A stretch of DNA of 64,000 nt from Methylobacillus glycogenes JCM 2850 (GTDB lineage Bacteria; Pseudomonadota; Gammaproteobacteria; Burkholderiales; Methylophilaceae). The stretch's first letter is position 1, and each line of letters starts with the position of its first letter. Shown here in pieces: positions 1 to 8,187 of the stretch. The stretch is from positions 1 to 64,000 of the forward strand of contig NZ_BAMT01000005.1 of the NCBI RefSeq assembly GCF_000617925.1. Direction: 5' to 3'. The notes beneath the pieces are model-generated. The model searched no databases. It was not told where the DNA came from and saw nothing but the letters and a program-made list of their open reading frames with translations. The position numbers and the translations under genes were made by a program.

Positions 1-137
1 CTCTCACAAAAACATATATTTAGTTAAATCTCAAATTTGATTGAAAAAAACCTGTTCAATACCGTTTTGAGTTGCAAAATATAAGTAAATGATTTTGCGA
101 GATGATTTTTAACTGCCTGATTTAAATAAGATGAGAG

Positions 138-166
138 TCTCAAGGTGAGTTGCAAACGACATTTTT
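138..166 (+). repeat. 29-bp direct repeat, copy 1
   Basis: TCTCAAGG followed by TGAGTTGCAAACGACATTTT(T). It matches 3348-3376 in the same orientation with 2 mismatches; the two copies bracket the autotransporter and the small ORF at 2977. CTCA..TGAG forms a small dyad at the left end. The function is unknown: it could be a regulator site or the flank of an inserted cassette. The rest of 1-349 shows no gene that I recognise. Confidence 0.6.
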
Positions 167-349
167 TGTCGACGGCAGATATTTCCCCGTCGTTGACTCG
201 CCATAAACATACTACATGGGGAGATCCGGGCCAGGTGATTGAAGGGTCTTTCGCGTAATAAGAAACTGTTGATGGCGCAGTGGGTAATGGAAGCCAGAAG
301 TTAAGTTTAATCGCTACTTGCTTAAAGAAATCTGACCCAGCAATTAATT

Positions 350-374
350 AAAGGGGCACCGCAGTGCCCCTTTT
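350..374 (-). terminator. Rho-independent terminator of the autotransporter gene
   Basis: A perfect 10-bp stem, AAAGGGGCAC / GTGCCCCTTT, with a 4-nt loop begins 18 nt past the stop codon of the minus-strand autotransporter gene. The A/T flanks give a U-rich tail on the minus transcript. Confidence 0.8.
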
Positions 375-392
375 GTGCCACAAACCTAAGCT

Positions 393-2810
393 TTAGAACA
401 ACCAGGTCAGGTTGAAGTTAGCCGCATGGATCCTAGTGTTGTCACCATTCTGTCCACGGTAGTTGATACCAGCACTGAGGGTGGGGGAGAGCTGGCTATA
501 AACCCCGATGTCATATACCGCTGCCTGGCGTGCAATCGGATTGCCACGGACATCAAAGCTATTCCCACCAGCGAGCCTGGCTTCACTCCTGGGTGTCACG
601 TCACCTTCAGCGTGCCTGTAACCAATAGAGCCCTGCAGTCTCAATGGCAAGGTGGTGCTGGTGGTCAATGGTTGATCCAAGCGAACACCGATAGTACCCA
701 GGGTGACATTGGACTGCTCACGGCTGACGCGAAGTGCTGCATCATCGCCACGCTCATTGAAACCCTCGCGCGCCAGGTGCACCTGGGCTACATTCAGGAA
801 GGGCTCAATGCTGCCATCTCCACTCTTGATGCGGTAACCCACATCAGCAAAGGCTTGCAGGCTGTGTGTGTCATAGTCAGCCTTGTCCCGGCCAGTGAAA
901 GTGCCAAAGCCCAGATTACGACTGGTGTCCAAACGATGGTAGGCATACCCGGCGCCCAGTTTTAACTGCAGCTTGTCATAGGCACGACCAGCATAGGCGC
1001 CCAGGTGGACAGTTTTGATATCCGCGCGGCTGCGCTGGGTGTTGAAATTGGTGTCCCCATACCCCCCGAATACACCGATTGTCCAATTGCCATCGCCAAT
1101 GGTGCGATCCGACCCCACCAGCCCACCATTCATATGGCGGGAAGTGGAATCCGTGTTGCTATTGCGATCGGTATAGCCATGGATAGAGCTGCCCTTGAAC
1201 CATACTGCATTGCCATCCGGTTGATACAAGCGCTGGGTCACAGCAGAACGTACAAAATCCGTGTCATCCACCAGCGCGCCCTGGGCAGAGGCATGCACTT
1301 CACCAGAAAGCTGACCAAAGGCCGAGCGTGCTGTATCGCCATCCAGGCTGGTGACTGCTGTTGCCAGGGTGCCAGCACCAACACTCATGAGAGCCAAAGC
1401 CGCGTTCCGCTGGTTGTAAGTGCGGGCGACATCGACAAAATCGACACCGTTGCTGCTTAGGGTCAGCTGTATCTGGTTACCAGTATTGGTGAGTTGGGTA
1501 TTCAGGAAAGCCAGGTTGGAATTGATGGTGTCAAAGTTTCCGATGATGCCACCTGAAGCAGTGATTAATGAATATGTGGTGCTGGGGCCGTATGTGCCAG
1601 CAGCGCCATCAATGTTCAGCGTGCTGCCAGTGTTAATAGTGACAGAGCCAGCCACATTGACATGATCTGAGGCACCCGTGGCATCAAGCTCGACGTTGAA
1701 TTGGGACCCAGTATTAAAATCTAAGGGACCAATAATAGCCAGGTTGCCAATTGAGTTGCCAGGAGCCAATGTACCGCCAGCATTGATAGTTGCACCCCCT
1801 ACAACACCTGTGCCGCCCAAAGTGGCCCCATTATTCACCCTTACCTCAGATGCGACAAAGCCAGAGGATGCAATCGACAGCTTGCCCTGATTAACTTCCA
1901 TGGGGCTGGTGAAGGAGTTGCTACCTGAAAGAACCAACTCTCCCAATCCAGTTTTTACTAAAGGTGTGAAGCCACTGATGCCGCCACTTATCTCAAGGCG
2001 CGTGTTTGCAGCCGGGCTAAAAGTGTTCAAGCTTCCATAGGATTCAATACTGTTGCTGATTGTCCTATTGCCACTATTGGAAATTGTAGCGGTTACCAAT
2101 TCCAAAATCCCGGAGCCAAGTGCATTGTCGTGGCCAATCACTAGTTCCGCCCCTCTTACTGACGTAAGGCCGGAGTATCCAGTGTTATCCCCGGATATAG
2201 TCGTCCGTTGAGCGTTATTCAGTATTAGCTGACCACTGCCAATTATTTCGCCTGTAAACGAAGAGTTGCCAATAACCTCCAGGCGCGACGCCCCAAGGTT
2301 TACAGTGCCCAAGGCATTGATATTACGGATTTCCTGATTAAATCCATTCAAATTCATTGTAACGCCAGAATGAATCGTGACATTGCTTGCATTCACCAGA
2401 GAATTTGTCTGGCCAAATATCAAATTACCATCGATGATTTCAACAGGTCCTGTGATTCCAGAGCCATTAATAATAGTCAGGTTGGTTCCAGGGGCGCCAT
2501 AGAAATTGAAGAGCCCGCCAACGGATACTTGGGTCAAAACCGAGTCAACAACCCCCAAGAGGATCAAATTGCCCCCGGTAATCACGCTACCCGGACCATT
2601 GATGGATCCTACTGTAATTGATGCCGCTGAAATCATGTCGTTATTGAGTGTTGCGTCGTCAGTGGAGTTAGGCGGATTCATTCCAAACCAGTTGGCACCG
2701 TCATACCATTCTCCATGAGCCACTGTGGATACATTAGCGGCCTGCGACAAAACAGGAAAACACGCGCATACCAACATAGGTATGCATTTCTTGATCAGTG
2801 TTGCTTTCAT
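393..2810 (-). CDS. Autotransporter outer membrane beta-barrel protein
   Basis: 805-residue type Va secretion protein. An N-terminal signal peptide (basic MKATLIKK, hydrophobic core, cleavage near LSQA-A) is followed by a Gly/Asn/Ser/Thr-rich passenger of about residues 26-520. The passenger contains autotransporter-associated beta-strand repeats, such as the KTGLGELVLSGSNSF block, and GG-rich turns. About the last 270 residues form the beta-barrel translocator, with alternating hydrophobic strands and a terminal NLTWLF whose final Phe is the usual BAM signal. The start is an ATG with GGGAG just upstream. It is the only gene of its transcript, since a terminator follows. The passenger has no visible catalytic motif, so adhesin or surface structure is inference. 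The leader region holds repeated TCGACAAAA sites. Confidence 0.9.
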   Translation of the reverse strand: MKATLIKKCIPMLVCACFPVLSQAANVSTVAHGEWYDGANWFGMNPPNSTDDATLNNDMISAASITVGSINGPGSVITGGNLILLGVVDSVLTQVSVGGLFNFYGAPGTNLTIINGSGITGPVEIIDGNLIFGQTNSLVNASNVTIHSGVTMNLNGFNQEIRNINALGTVNLGASRLEVIGNSSFTGEIIGSGQLILNNAQRTTISGDNTGYSGLTSVRGAELVIGHDNALGSGILELVTATISNSGNRTISNSIESYGSLNTFSPAANTRLEISGGISGFTPLVKTGLGELVLSGSNSFTSPMEVNQGKLSIASSGFVASEVRVNNGATLGGTGVVGGATINAGGTLAPGNSIGNLAIIGPLDFNTGSQFNVELDATGASDHVNVAGSVTINTGSTLNIDGAAGTYGPSTTYSLITASGGIIGNFDTINSNLAFLNTQLTNTGNQIQLTLSSNGVDFVDVARTYNQRNAALALMSVGAGTLATAVTSLDGDTARSAFGQLSGEVHASAQGALVDDTDFVRSAVTQRLYQPDGNAVWFKGSSIHGYTDRNSNTDSTSRHMNGGLVGSDRTIGDGNWTIGVFGGYGDTNFNTQRSRADIKTVHLGAYAGRAYDKLQLKLGAGYAYHRLDTSRNLGFGTFTGRDKADYDTHSLQAFADVGYRIKSGDGSIEPFLNVAQVHLAREGFNERGDDAALRVSREQSNVTLGTIGVRLDQPLTTSTTLPLRLQGSIGYRHAEGDVTPRSEARLAGGNSFDVRGNPIARQAAVYDIGVYSQLSPTLSAGINYRGQNGDNTRIHAANFNLTWLF

Positions 2811-2920
2811 TTATCTCCCTTTAAAGCATCAAACCCAAAATTCCTGTAGGGGCACCATTTCGGCCAGTCTTGTAATTCTTGCTGGGCTAAAAAATCTTTT
2901 ACCCCAGCAAACACGCCACT

Positions 2921-2961
2921 GTCAAAAGATTGTCGACAAAAGACAATAGAGTTCGACAAAA
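2921..2961. promoter_or_regulatory. Operator-like repeat cluster between autotransporter and small ORF
   Basis: TCGACAAAA occurs at 2933-2941 and again at 2953-2961, exactly 20 nt apart and so on about the same helix face. The first copy lies in an inverted repeat, ATTGTC (2929-2934) / GACAAT (2942-2947). A related GTCAAAAGA lies at 2921. The cluster is between the divergent autotransporter gene and the ORF at 2977, so a regulator bound here could act on either. The regulator is unknown. Confidence 0.5.
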
Positions 2962-2976
2962 TACATGGGGCTGATT

Positions 2977-3072
2977 ATGGTTGAGGCGAATAGTGAGTTT
3001 TGGGATGTTGCGATTTTGCTAATGCTGATTGTGTCGTTTGGATTTATCTTCTACCTGTTTACGCGACGCTGA
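2977..3072 (+). CDS. Putative 31-residue single-span membrane protein
   Basis: A short ORF with protein-like properties. It starts with an acidic N-terminus (MVEANSEFWD), continues with about 18 hydrophobic residues (VAILLMLIVSFGFIFYLF) and ends in TRR, as a positive-inside single-pass micropeptide would. GGGG lies 6 nt upstream of the ATG at 2977; an in-frame ATG at 2965 is a less likely start. It sits 16 nt behind the TCGACAAAA repeat cluster and diverges from the autotransporter gene. No family was recognised. Coding status rests on composition and the ribosome site only. Confidence 0.45.
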   Translation: MVEANSEFWDVAILLMLIVSFGFIFYLFTRR

Positions 3073-3160
3073 GACCTATTTAAGCGCCTTGGGCTCTTGC
3101 CAACTGAAATCAGGCTGCACAACGTAGAGGTGTTTTATACCAATTGATTAGGGCGTCTCT

Positions 3161-3326
3161 ATGCTGGCAGATCTGGCAAATGAAATTCAGCCATCGGCGA
3201 CAAGGGATGATTTCATCTCTCTATGGGGGCAATGGGTTACCAGTTGAAACGGCAGGCCTGATTTAAGATTTCCTGTCGGAAATGGAAGCCGCAATTCAAT
3301 TTAGATTTGGCGATTGCGCCGCCTAG
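3161..3326 (+). pseudogene. Possible remnant of a small acidic protein
   Basis: An ATG at 3161 opens 28 codons (MLADLANEIQPSATRDDFIS...) ending at 3247. The next frame continues with protein-like text (NGLPVETAGLI, a stop, then DFLSEMEAAIQFR) up to 3326. The pattern recalls small proteins with a FLxxMxxAI helix, but I cannot name a family. It may be noise. The surrounding bases 3073-3480 otherwise hold only the second direct repeat. Confidence 0.15.
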
Positions 3327-3347
3327 CTCTAAAGCTCGAGCTTGGAA

Positions 3348-3376
3348 TCTCAAATTGAGTTGCAAACGACATTTTT
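3348..3376 (+). repeat. 29-bp direct repeat, copy 2
   Basis: TCTCAAATTGAG then TTGCAAACGACATTTTT. It is the partner of 138-166 (27 of 29 positions equal), here with an improved dyad CTCAA-A-TTGAG. It ends 105 nt before the BLUF-EAL start codon, so it could also be a promoter-proximal site for that gene. A weaker relative, TTGCAAACGGTATTTT, lies at 14440-14455. Confidence 0.6.
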
Positions 3377-3481
3377 CTCGATTTTGTGTGTCAAAGCGCA
3401 TTTTAGGCTGATGTTGGATGATTTAAGCTTTGTGCCTACATGCCGATATCAAATGTCACAACTCGCCCTATAGGATGATGC

Positions 3482-4684
3482 ATGCTTTCCATACTTGTTT
3501 ATAGAAGTCGCTTGAGTAGGCCTTTAGCCCAAGACGAGCTTTCAAACTTGGTCGATAAGGCAGCAAAGCGTAACCAGGAAAATGGAGTCTCTGGCATTCT
3601 ACTTTTTGATGGTGAGCACTTCTTTCAATATATTGAAGGCCCTGATAAAGCGCTCAAGGCCACCTATGAGCATATCCGCTCTGATCCGCTGCATCATCAT
3701 GTGGTGACCTTGCTTTCAGACTATGCCCCCTCAGCGCGGTTCAGCAATTGGGCCATGCAGCTGATCGATGCGCGAGATCACAGCAGCAGTATTGTCGAGC
3801 CTATCTCTGCGGGTCTTACCACGCCACTTCCTAGCCATGACCGTGCATTAAAGCTCATTAAGGCCTTTGCCTCTGGCCGCTGGAAAGATCACACCACAGA
3901 CTTTGTTACTCAAAACTGGCAGTTTGAAACACGCGCTTCGGGCTTTGAAACCTTGGCCGAGCCTATCAACTCGATACTGCCTTGCCAATTCGCGCTGCAA
4001 CCCATTGTTGACCCACTCCGCTACACCATCTCATCTGTTGAGGCATTGATACGCAGTGCTACAGGTGGGCCGCCTTATACGTGTTTTGAAAACCTGCCTG
4101 CGGCAGAACATCACCTGTTTGATCTGGAATCAAAACGCAATGCATTGGAATTGGCATCCAGGCTGAATATCGGCGACTGCAAGCTATCCATCAACCTGTT
4201 GCCAATGTCACTGGTCAGTATCCCCAACGCAGTTGATCAACTTCTGGCCAATATTGAAAAGTTTGGTCTTACGCCGCAACAGGTGATTGTAGAGGTGACC
4301 GAGGAAGAAGCCATTTCACACTTTGATCATTTTGAATTGGCGCTGAAGAAATTGCGCTCAGTAGGCATTAGCGTGGCCATTGATGATTTTGGAGCAGGTT
4401 TTGCTGGCCTGTCTTTACTTGCAAAATTCCAGCCTGAAAAATTAAAAATTGACCGCTTGCTGGTGACGGATATCCATCAGGATGGGCCTAAACAAGCGAT
4501 TGTTAAAGCCATAGTCGAGTGCTGCAAATCTTTAGGCATTACGACCATCGCCGAAGGGATTGAAACGCCTGAAGAATGGTTGTGGTTACAGGCTGCTGGG
4601 GTAGAGCTGTTCCAGGGATTTTTGTTTGCTAAGCCCTTGATTAACGGAATTCCAGCTGTCTCATGGCCCATTCTTACAAAATGA
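3482..4684 (+). CDS. BLUF-EAL blue-light-responsive protein (BluF/YcgF-like)
   Basis: 400 residues. Residues 1-95 are a BLUF flavin domain with the photocycle residues Tyr7, Asn31 and Gln49 at canonical spacing (LVYRS, RNQENGVSG, FFQYIEGP) and a FSNWAM tryptophan/methionine block. Residues about 150-395 are an EAL domain of the E. coli BluF type, with the NGIPAVSWP end and IDDFGAGFAG. Unlike E. coli BluF as I recall it, the metal and catalytic positions look intact: EALIR, EVTEEE, DDFGAG, KLKID, AEGIETPEEW and FQG. It could therefore still hydrolyse c-di-GMP. No BluR-like MerR regulator is adjacent. It is monocistronic, with a bidirectional terminator at 4751. Confidence 0.9.
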   Translation: MLSILVYRSRLSRPLAQDELSNLVDKAAKRNQENGVSGILLFDGEHFFQYIEGPDKALKATYEHIRSDPLHHHVVTLLSDYAPSARFSNWAMQLIDARDHSSSIVEPISAGLTTPLPSHDRALKLIKAFASGRWKDHTTDFVTQNWQFETRASGFETLAEPINSILPCQFALQPIVDPLRYTISSVEALIRSATGGPPYTCFENLPAAEHHLFDLESKRNALELASRLNIGDCKLSINLLPMSLVSIPNAVDQLLANIEKFGLTPQQVIVEVTEEEAISHFDHFELALKKLRSVGISVAIDDFGAGFAGLSLLAKFQPEKLKIDRLLVTDIHQDGPKQAIVKAIVECCKSLGITTIAEGIETPEEWLWLQAAGVELFQGFLFAKPLINGIPAVSWPILTK

Positions 4685-4750
4685 TTGCTGGGGCAGACAT
4701 AGTGCTTAACGCTTAGGCTTGATGGTTAAAAGCATAGATAAACCTGAAAT

Positions 4751-4778
4751 AAACAAGCCCGCGTGTGCGGGCTTGTTT
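4751..4778. terminator. Bidirectional terminator between BLUF-EAL and hemerythrin genes
   Basis: A 12-bp perfect stem, AAACAAGCCCGC / GCGGGCTTGTTT, with a GTGT loop between two convergent stop codons. A-rich and T-rich ends serve both strands. Confidence 0.9.
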
Positions 4779-4795
4779 AATACTTGGGGTTGAGC

Positions 4796-5350
4796 TTAAT
4801 GCTGTGTGTCACTATCAAGCAGGCTTGCAAGTTTAGCGGGGTCAATTTCGCCACCCTTGCTGGTTAGCGCTTGCAGCATGGCACCTTTTTTATCAGTAAG
4901 CTCTTGGCCCATCGCTTTTAAATCCAGCTTTTTGGCTTCTCGCACCTTGGGAAACATTTCGGTCTCTTCTTCTTCCACATGGTGCTCAATGTATTCGCTA
5001 AGCACCTTCACCTTGGCATCGTACATAGGGTCAGAAGGGTCGCCTGATTGAATTTGGGTGATCAGGTCTTTGGCGCTTGCATGCTCAACGTCTGCCTCAT
5101 TCAGCAAATCATCATCTTCAATGGCTTCTCGGGCAGCAGGGTAGAAAATTTCTTCTTCTATCTTGGTGTGCACCGTTAGCTCTGCACAGATGCGGTTTGC
5201 TACGGCTGTCTTACCTGCAATGTCTTCTTTATTAGCCAGGCGCTCATATTCTTTGAATAGTTTTTTTACTTCGGCATGATCATTCTTAAGTACAACAATC
5301 GCATCATGCTTGGTGGGCGTTGTGCTAGCTGGGGCGTTCGAGGTTTTCAT
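4796..5350 (-). CDS. Hemerythrin HHE-domain protein
   Basis: 184 residues, mostly helical and acidic. Two HHE cation-binding repeats carry the expected His/Glu ligands: NDHAEVKKLF, then HTKIEEEIFYPA in the first half, and DVEHASAKDLI, then IEHHVEEEETEMFP in the second. This matches non-haem di-iron hemerythrin-like cytosolic proteins linked to O2, NO or oxidative stress handling. The C-terminal about 45 residues (LDLKAMGQELTDKKG...) are a helical tail common in the family. The start is an ATG with GGAG 7 nt upstream. Single gene, ending at the shared terminator at 4751. The physiological role here is inference. Confidence 0.9.
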   Translation of the reverse strand: MKTSNAPASTTPTKHDAIVVLKNDHAEVKKLFKEYERLANKEDIAGKTAVANRICAELTVHTKIEEEIFYPAAREAIEDDDLLNEADVEHASAKDLITQIQSGDPSDPMYDAKVKVLSEYIEHHVEEEETEMFPKVREAKKLDLKAMGQELTDKKGAMLQALTSKGGEIDPAKLASLLDSDTQH

Positions 5351-5537
5351 GATGAGTCTCCGTTGGTAGGTGATGCATCATGCTTCTCCGCACAGCAATT
5401 CAATAGTCATTATCTGCTGATTTCATTGTCGGACAATGCTGCCATGGTCTTGATATAAAAAGATTAAATGGAAATGATATGCAGCTGCAATTTAGGAGCA
5501 ATGCCTTAACTCATCTCCGATTAGCCCGCTATGAAAA

Positions 5538-8159
5538 CTAGAATAATTTAAGAGCATGTTTGCTGAGACGTTGCTTGGAGGAGAGATATTCTTGCCAAGG
5601 GTCAATTTTCAGGTTGCGCATGCGGTTCTGGATATTGGCAATGTTGAAACTGTCTGCCTGGATTTGGCTACCCACCTCATCCCATGCCAGTGGGGTCGCC
5701 ACTGGGGCGCCAGGCTTCGCACGCGTGGAATAAGGCAGCACCGCTGTCGCCCCTTCGCCATTGCGCAAATAGTCGATAAAGATACGACCTTTCCGCCGCT
5801 GTTTTGACATATTCGCAGTGAAGCGTTCAGGGGCTATATTCTCCAGATGACGTGCAATGCCCTGACTGAAACTTTTGATGACGGGCCATTCATGCTCGGG
5901 CCGTATGGGCACCTCCACATGCAAGCCCTTGCCACCCGTGGTTTTAACAAAACTCTGCAAATCCAGTTCATCAAACAAGCCGCGTAATAGCAAGGCTGTT
6001 TCAGTGACCTCATCCCAGGGGACTTCAGGCGCGGGGTCCAGGTCGAAAATCATGCGATCAGCCAAAGCTGTTTTGGGATAGCGCGCACCCCATCCATGCA
6101 ACTCCAGCACCCCCAGCTGTACCAGTTCAATGATGGCCTGCACATTGTTGGCCACGAAATATTCGGGGTTTTTTCCAGCTTCCATGCCGCTTATGAGCTG
6201 AACTACTTTGATATGCTCCAGCTTGGCATGCGTGACATGTTTCTGGAAGAAACAATGATGGTGGTAGCCTTCTGGGCAACGCACGATGGAAAGCGGGCGA
6301 TTCATCAGATAAGGCAGAATATGATCCGCAAGGGCTTCGTAATGGCGGGCCAGATCAAGTTTGGTGTAAGCGCCAGCAGGGAAGAGTATTTTCTCTGGGT
6401 GGCTTAGTTTGATGCCTGCTACCTGGCTGGGCCTGCTGCTTGCTGCAACAGCACTGCCTGCAGTGTTGAGGGAAAGTTGATCGGTATCCAGCGGAGTTTC
6501 CCTGCTAATGCTGCGCGGGGGTTTGTCGTTACGTAGCCCAACAAAACTGGCGTGCCGCACCATGCCTGAGGTGGTCCAGTTGGCAAACTTTACCTCGGCC
6601 GTCAGCGTGGGTTTCAGCCAGTGCACTCCCTTGGCTTCTACCCCTGTGGGCGGCTCGCTAAATGCGGGTTTTTTGGTTTCCAGTTGCTCAAAGTAAGCGG
6701 CAATCTGTTTCAGGCTATCCTGATTAAAGCCTGTGCCCACACGTCCTGCGTACTGCAATTGACCAGCCTCATTGTAGGTGCCCAATAACAGCGCACCAAA
6801 AGCCTCGCGGCTGCCGCTGGGCTCGGTATAACCCCCAATCACAAACTCCTGGCGCTTGCCGCATTTGACCTTGAGCCAGTCCTGGCTGCGTTTCTGCAGA
6901 TAAGGGCTGTGAGCGTGCTTGACCACAATGCCTTCCATGCCATGCATGCAGGCATGCTTGAACACTTCTGGCGCATGTCCTTGCAGGTGATCACTGAAGA
7001 ATAAGGGGCCAGACTGTCCATCCGTCTGTGACAGGCTGGAGAGCAGAACCTGTAACAATGCCTTGCGTTGTTGCAGCGCCACTGGCTGAAGATCATGTCC
7101 ATCTAGATATAAGAGATCGAAGATGAAATAGCCCAGCTGCACGTCATTGCCCAAGCGCATGGCATTTTGCAGTGCCTGAAAACTGATATTGCCATCTTCA
7201 TCAAACGCCACCACTTCGCCATCCAGCCAGGCTTGTTTCACTGGCAAATGCTTGAGCGCAGAGACCAGTGCAGGCCATTTGGCAGACCAGTCCAGGCCAT
7301 TGCGACTCAGCATGGTGACCTTGCCATGCTCAAGGCGGGTCAGGGCACGGTAGCCATCGTATTTAATCTCAGAAAGCCACTCATCCCCCTCAGGCGCCTG
7401 CGTGACCAGGGTGGCGAGTTGCGGCTCTAGGCGTGTGGGCATGTTGCTAGAGCGTGGGGCCAGGCTTGCCACATCAATATCCTGATCGCTCAGCCCGGCT
7501 GCCTTTGGCGCTTTAGGTTTTGCACCTCGTGTTGCACCAAGTGTTGCAGTAGCTTTTGCACCCTGATTTTTTGCTATCCCGGGCCGAGCTGTTTGCTTGC
7601 TGGCCGCCTTGACCGACTCAGGTGCAGTCTCTGTAATCTGTGCTGCCTGGCCTTTGAGGGCTTGCTCATCCTGCTCCTTGATCAGCAGCCAGTTGGGTTG
7701 TTTGTCCTCGTCCCTGGTTTTCATACGCACCAGTGCCCATTTGCCGTGCAGTTTCTGGCCATGCAGATAAAACTTGAGTGCGCCCTGGCGGTAGCCTTGC
7801 ATGGGGTCACCTATGGCTTCCCAAGTACCCTCATCCCAAAGCATGACATGGCCTGCGCCGTATTGGCCCTGGGGAATGTCACCCTCGAACTGCCCATACT
7901 CCAGAGGGTGATCTTCAACCTCAACCGCGAGGCGCTTGTCTGCAGGGTCCAGGCTAGGCCCCTTGGGCACGGCCCAGCTTTTCAAAGTGCCGTCCAGCTC
8001 CAGCCTGAAGTCATAATGCAAGCGCCTCGCATCATGGCGCTGGATATAAAAAGCGAGGGTATTGGCTTCACCAGCATGTGCTACAGGTTTCGCCACCTTG
8101 CCGCGCGGTTCGCGCGTGAGCTTGAAATCGCGTTTATCCCAATATCGCTGCAGGCCCAT
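5538..8159 (-). CDS. ligD: DNA ligase D, trifunctional NHEJ enzyme
   Basis: 873 residues in the order phosphoesterase-ligase-polymerase. About 1-170 is the 3'-phosphoesterase (RHDARRLHYDFRLELDG, then EGDIPQGQYGAG). About 235-540 is the ATP-dependent ligase, with nucleotidyl lysine motif EIKYDGYR, LDGEVVAFD, EGIVVKH and WLKVKC. About 580-860 is the archaeo-eukaryotic primase-like polymerase (SHPEKILFP, DRMIFDLDPAP with catalytic Asp residues, TTGGKGLHVEVP, IFIDYLRN). An Ala/Lys-rich linker near 185-225 joins the first two. It repairs double-strand breaks with Ku. The start has AAAGGA 6 nt upstream, and the gene lies 28 nt downstream of ku on the same strand, indicating an operon. Confidence 0.96.
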   Translation of the reverse strand: MGLQRYWDKRDFKLTREPRGKVAKPVAHAGEANTLAFYIQRHDARRLHYDFRLELDGTLKSWAVPKGPSLDPADKRLAVEVEDHPLEYGQFEGDIPQGQYGAGHVMLWDEGTWEAIGDPMQGYRQGALKFYLHGQKLHGKWALVRMKTRDEDKQPNWLLIKEQDEQALKGQAAQITETAPESVKAASKQTARPGIAKNQGAKATATLGATRGAKPKAPKAAGLSDQDIDVASLAPRSSNMPTRLEPQLATLVTQAPEGDEWLSEIKYDGYRALTRLEHGKVTMLSRNGLDWSAKWPALVSALKHLPVKQAWLDGEVVAFDEDGNISFQALQNAMRLGNDVQLGYFIFDLLYLDGHDLQPVALQQRKALLQVLLSSLSQTDGQSGPLFFSDHLQGHAPEVFKHACMHGMEGIVVKHAHSPYLQKRSQDWLKVKCGKRQEFVIGGYTEPSGSREAFGALLLGTYNEAGQLQYAGRVGTGFNQDSLKQIAAYFEQLETKKPAFSEPPTGVEAKGVHWLKPTLTAEVKFANWTTSGMVRHASFVGLRNDKPPRSISRETPLDTDQLSLNTAGSAVAASSRPSQVAGIKLSHPEKILFPAGAYTKLDLARHYEALADHILPYLMNRPLSIVRCPEGYHHHCFFQKHVTHAKLEHIKVVQLISGMEAGKNPEYFVANNVQAIIELVQLGVLELHGWGARYPKTALADRMIFDLDPAPEVPWDEVTETALLLRGLFDELDLQSFVKTTGGKGLHVEVPIRPEHEWPVIKSFSQGIARHLENIAPERFTANMSKQRRKGRIFIDYLRNGEGATAVLPYSTRAKPGAPVATPLAWDEVGSQIQADSFNIANIQNRMRNLKIDPWQEYLSSKQRLSKHALKLF

Positions 8160-8187
8160 ATGATGTCCTTTCCACGATTATTTGCTT

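Noticed and set aside
180-300. Possible rRNA or tRNA fragment in the first 300 bases
   Set aside because: Short similarity to 5S-like words only; no stem set or cloverleaf could be drawn.
426-1890. Several plus-strand frames opposite the autotransporter gene
   Set aside because: Composition mirrors the Gly/Asn/Thr-rich passenger; no protein-like features of their own.
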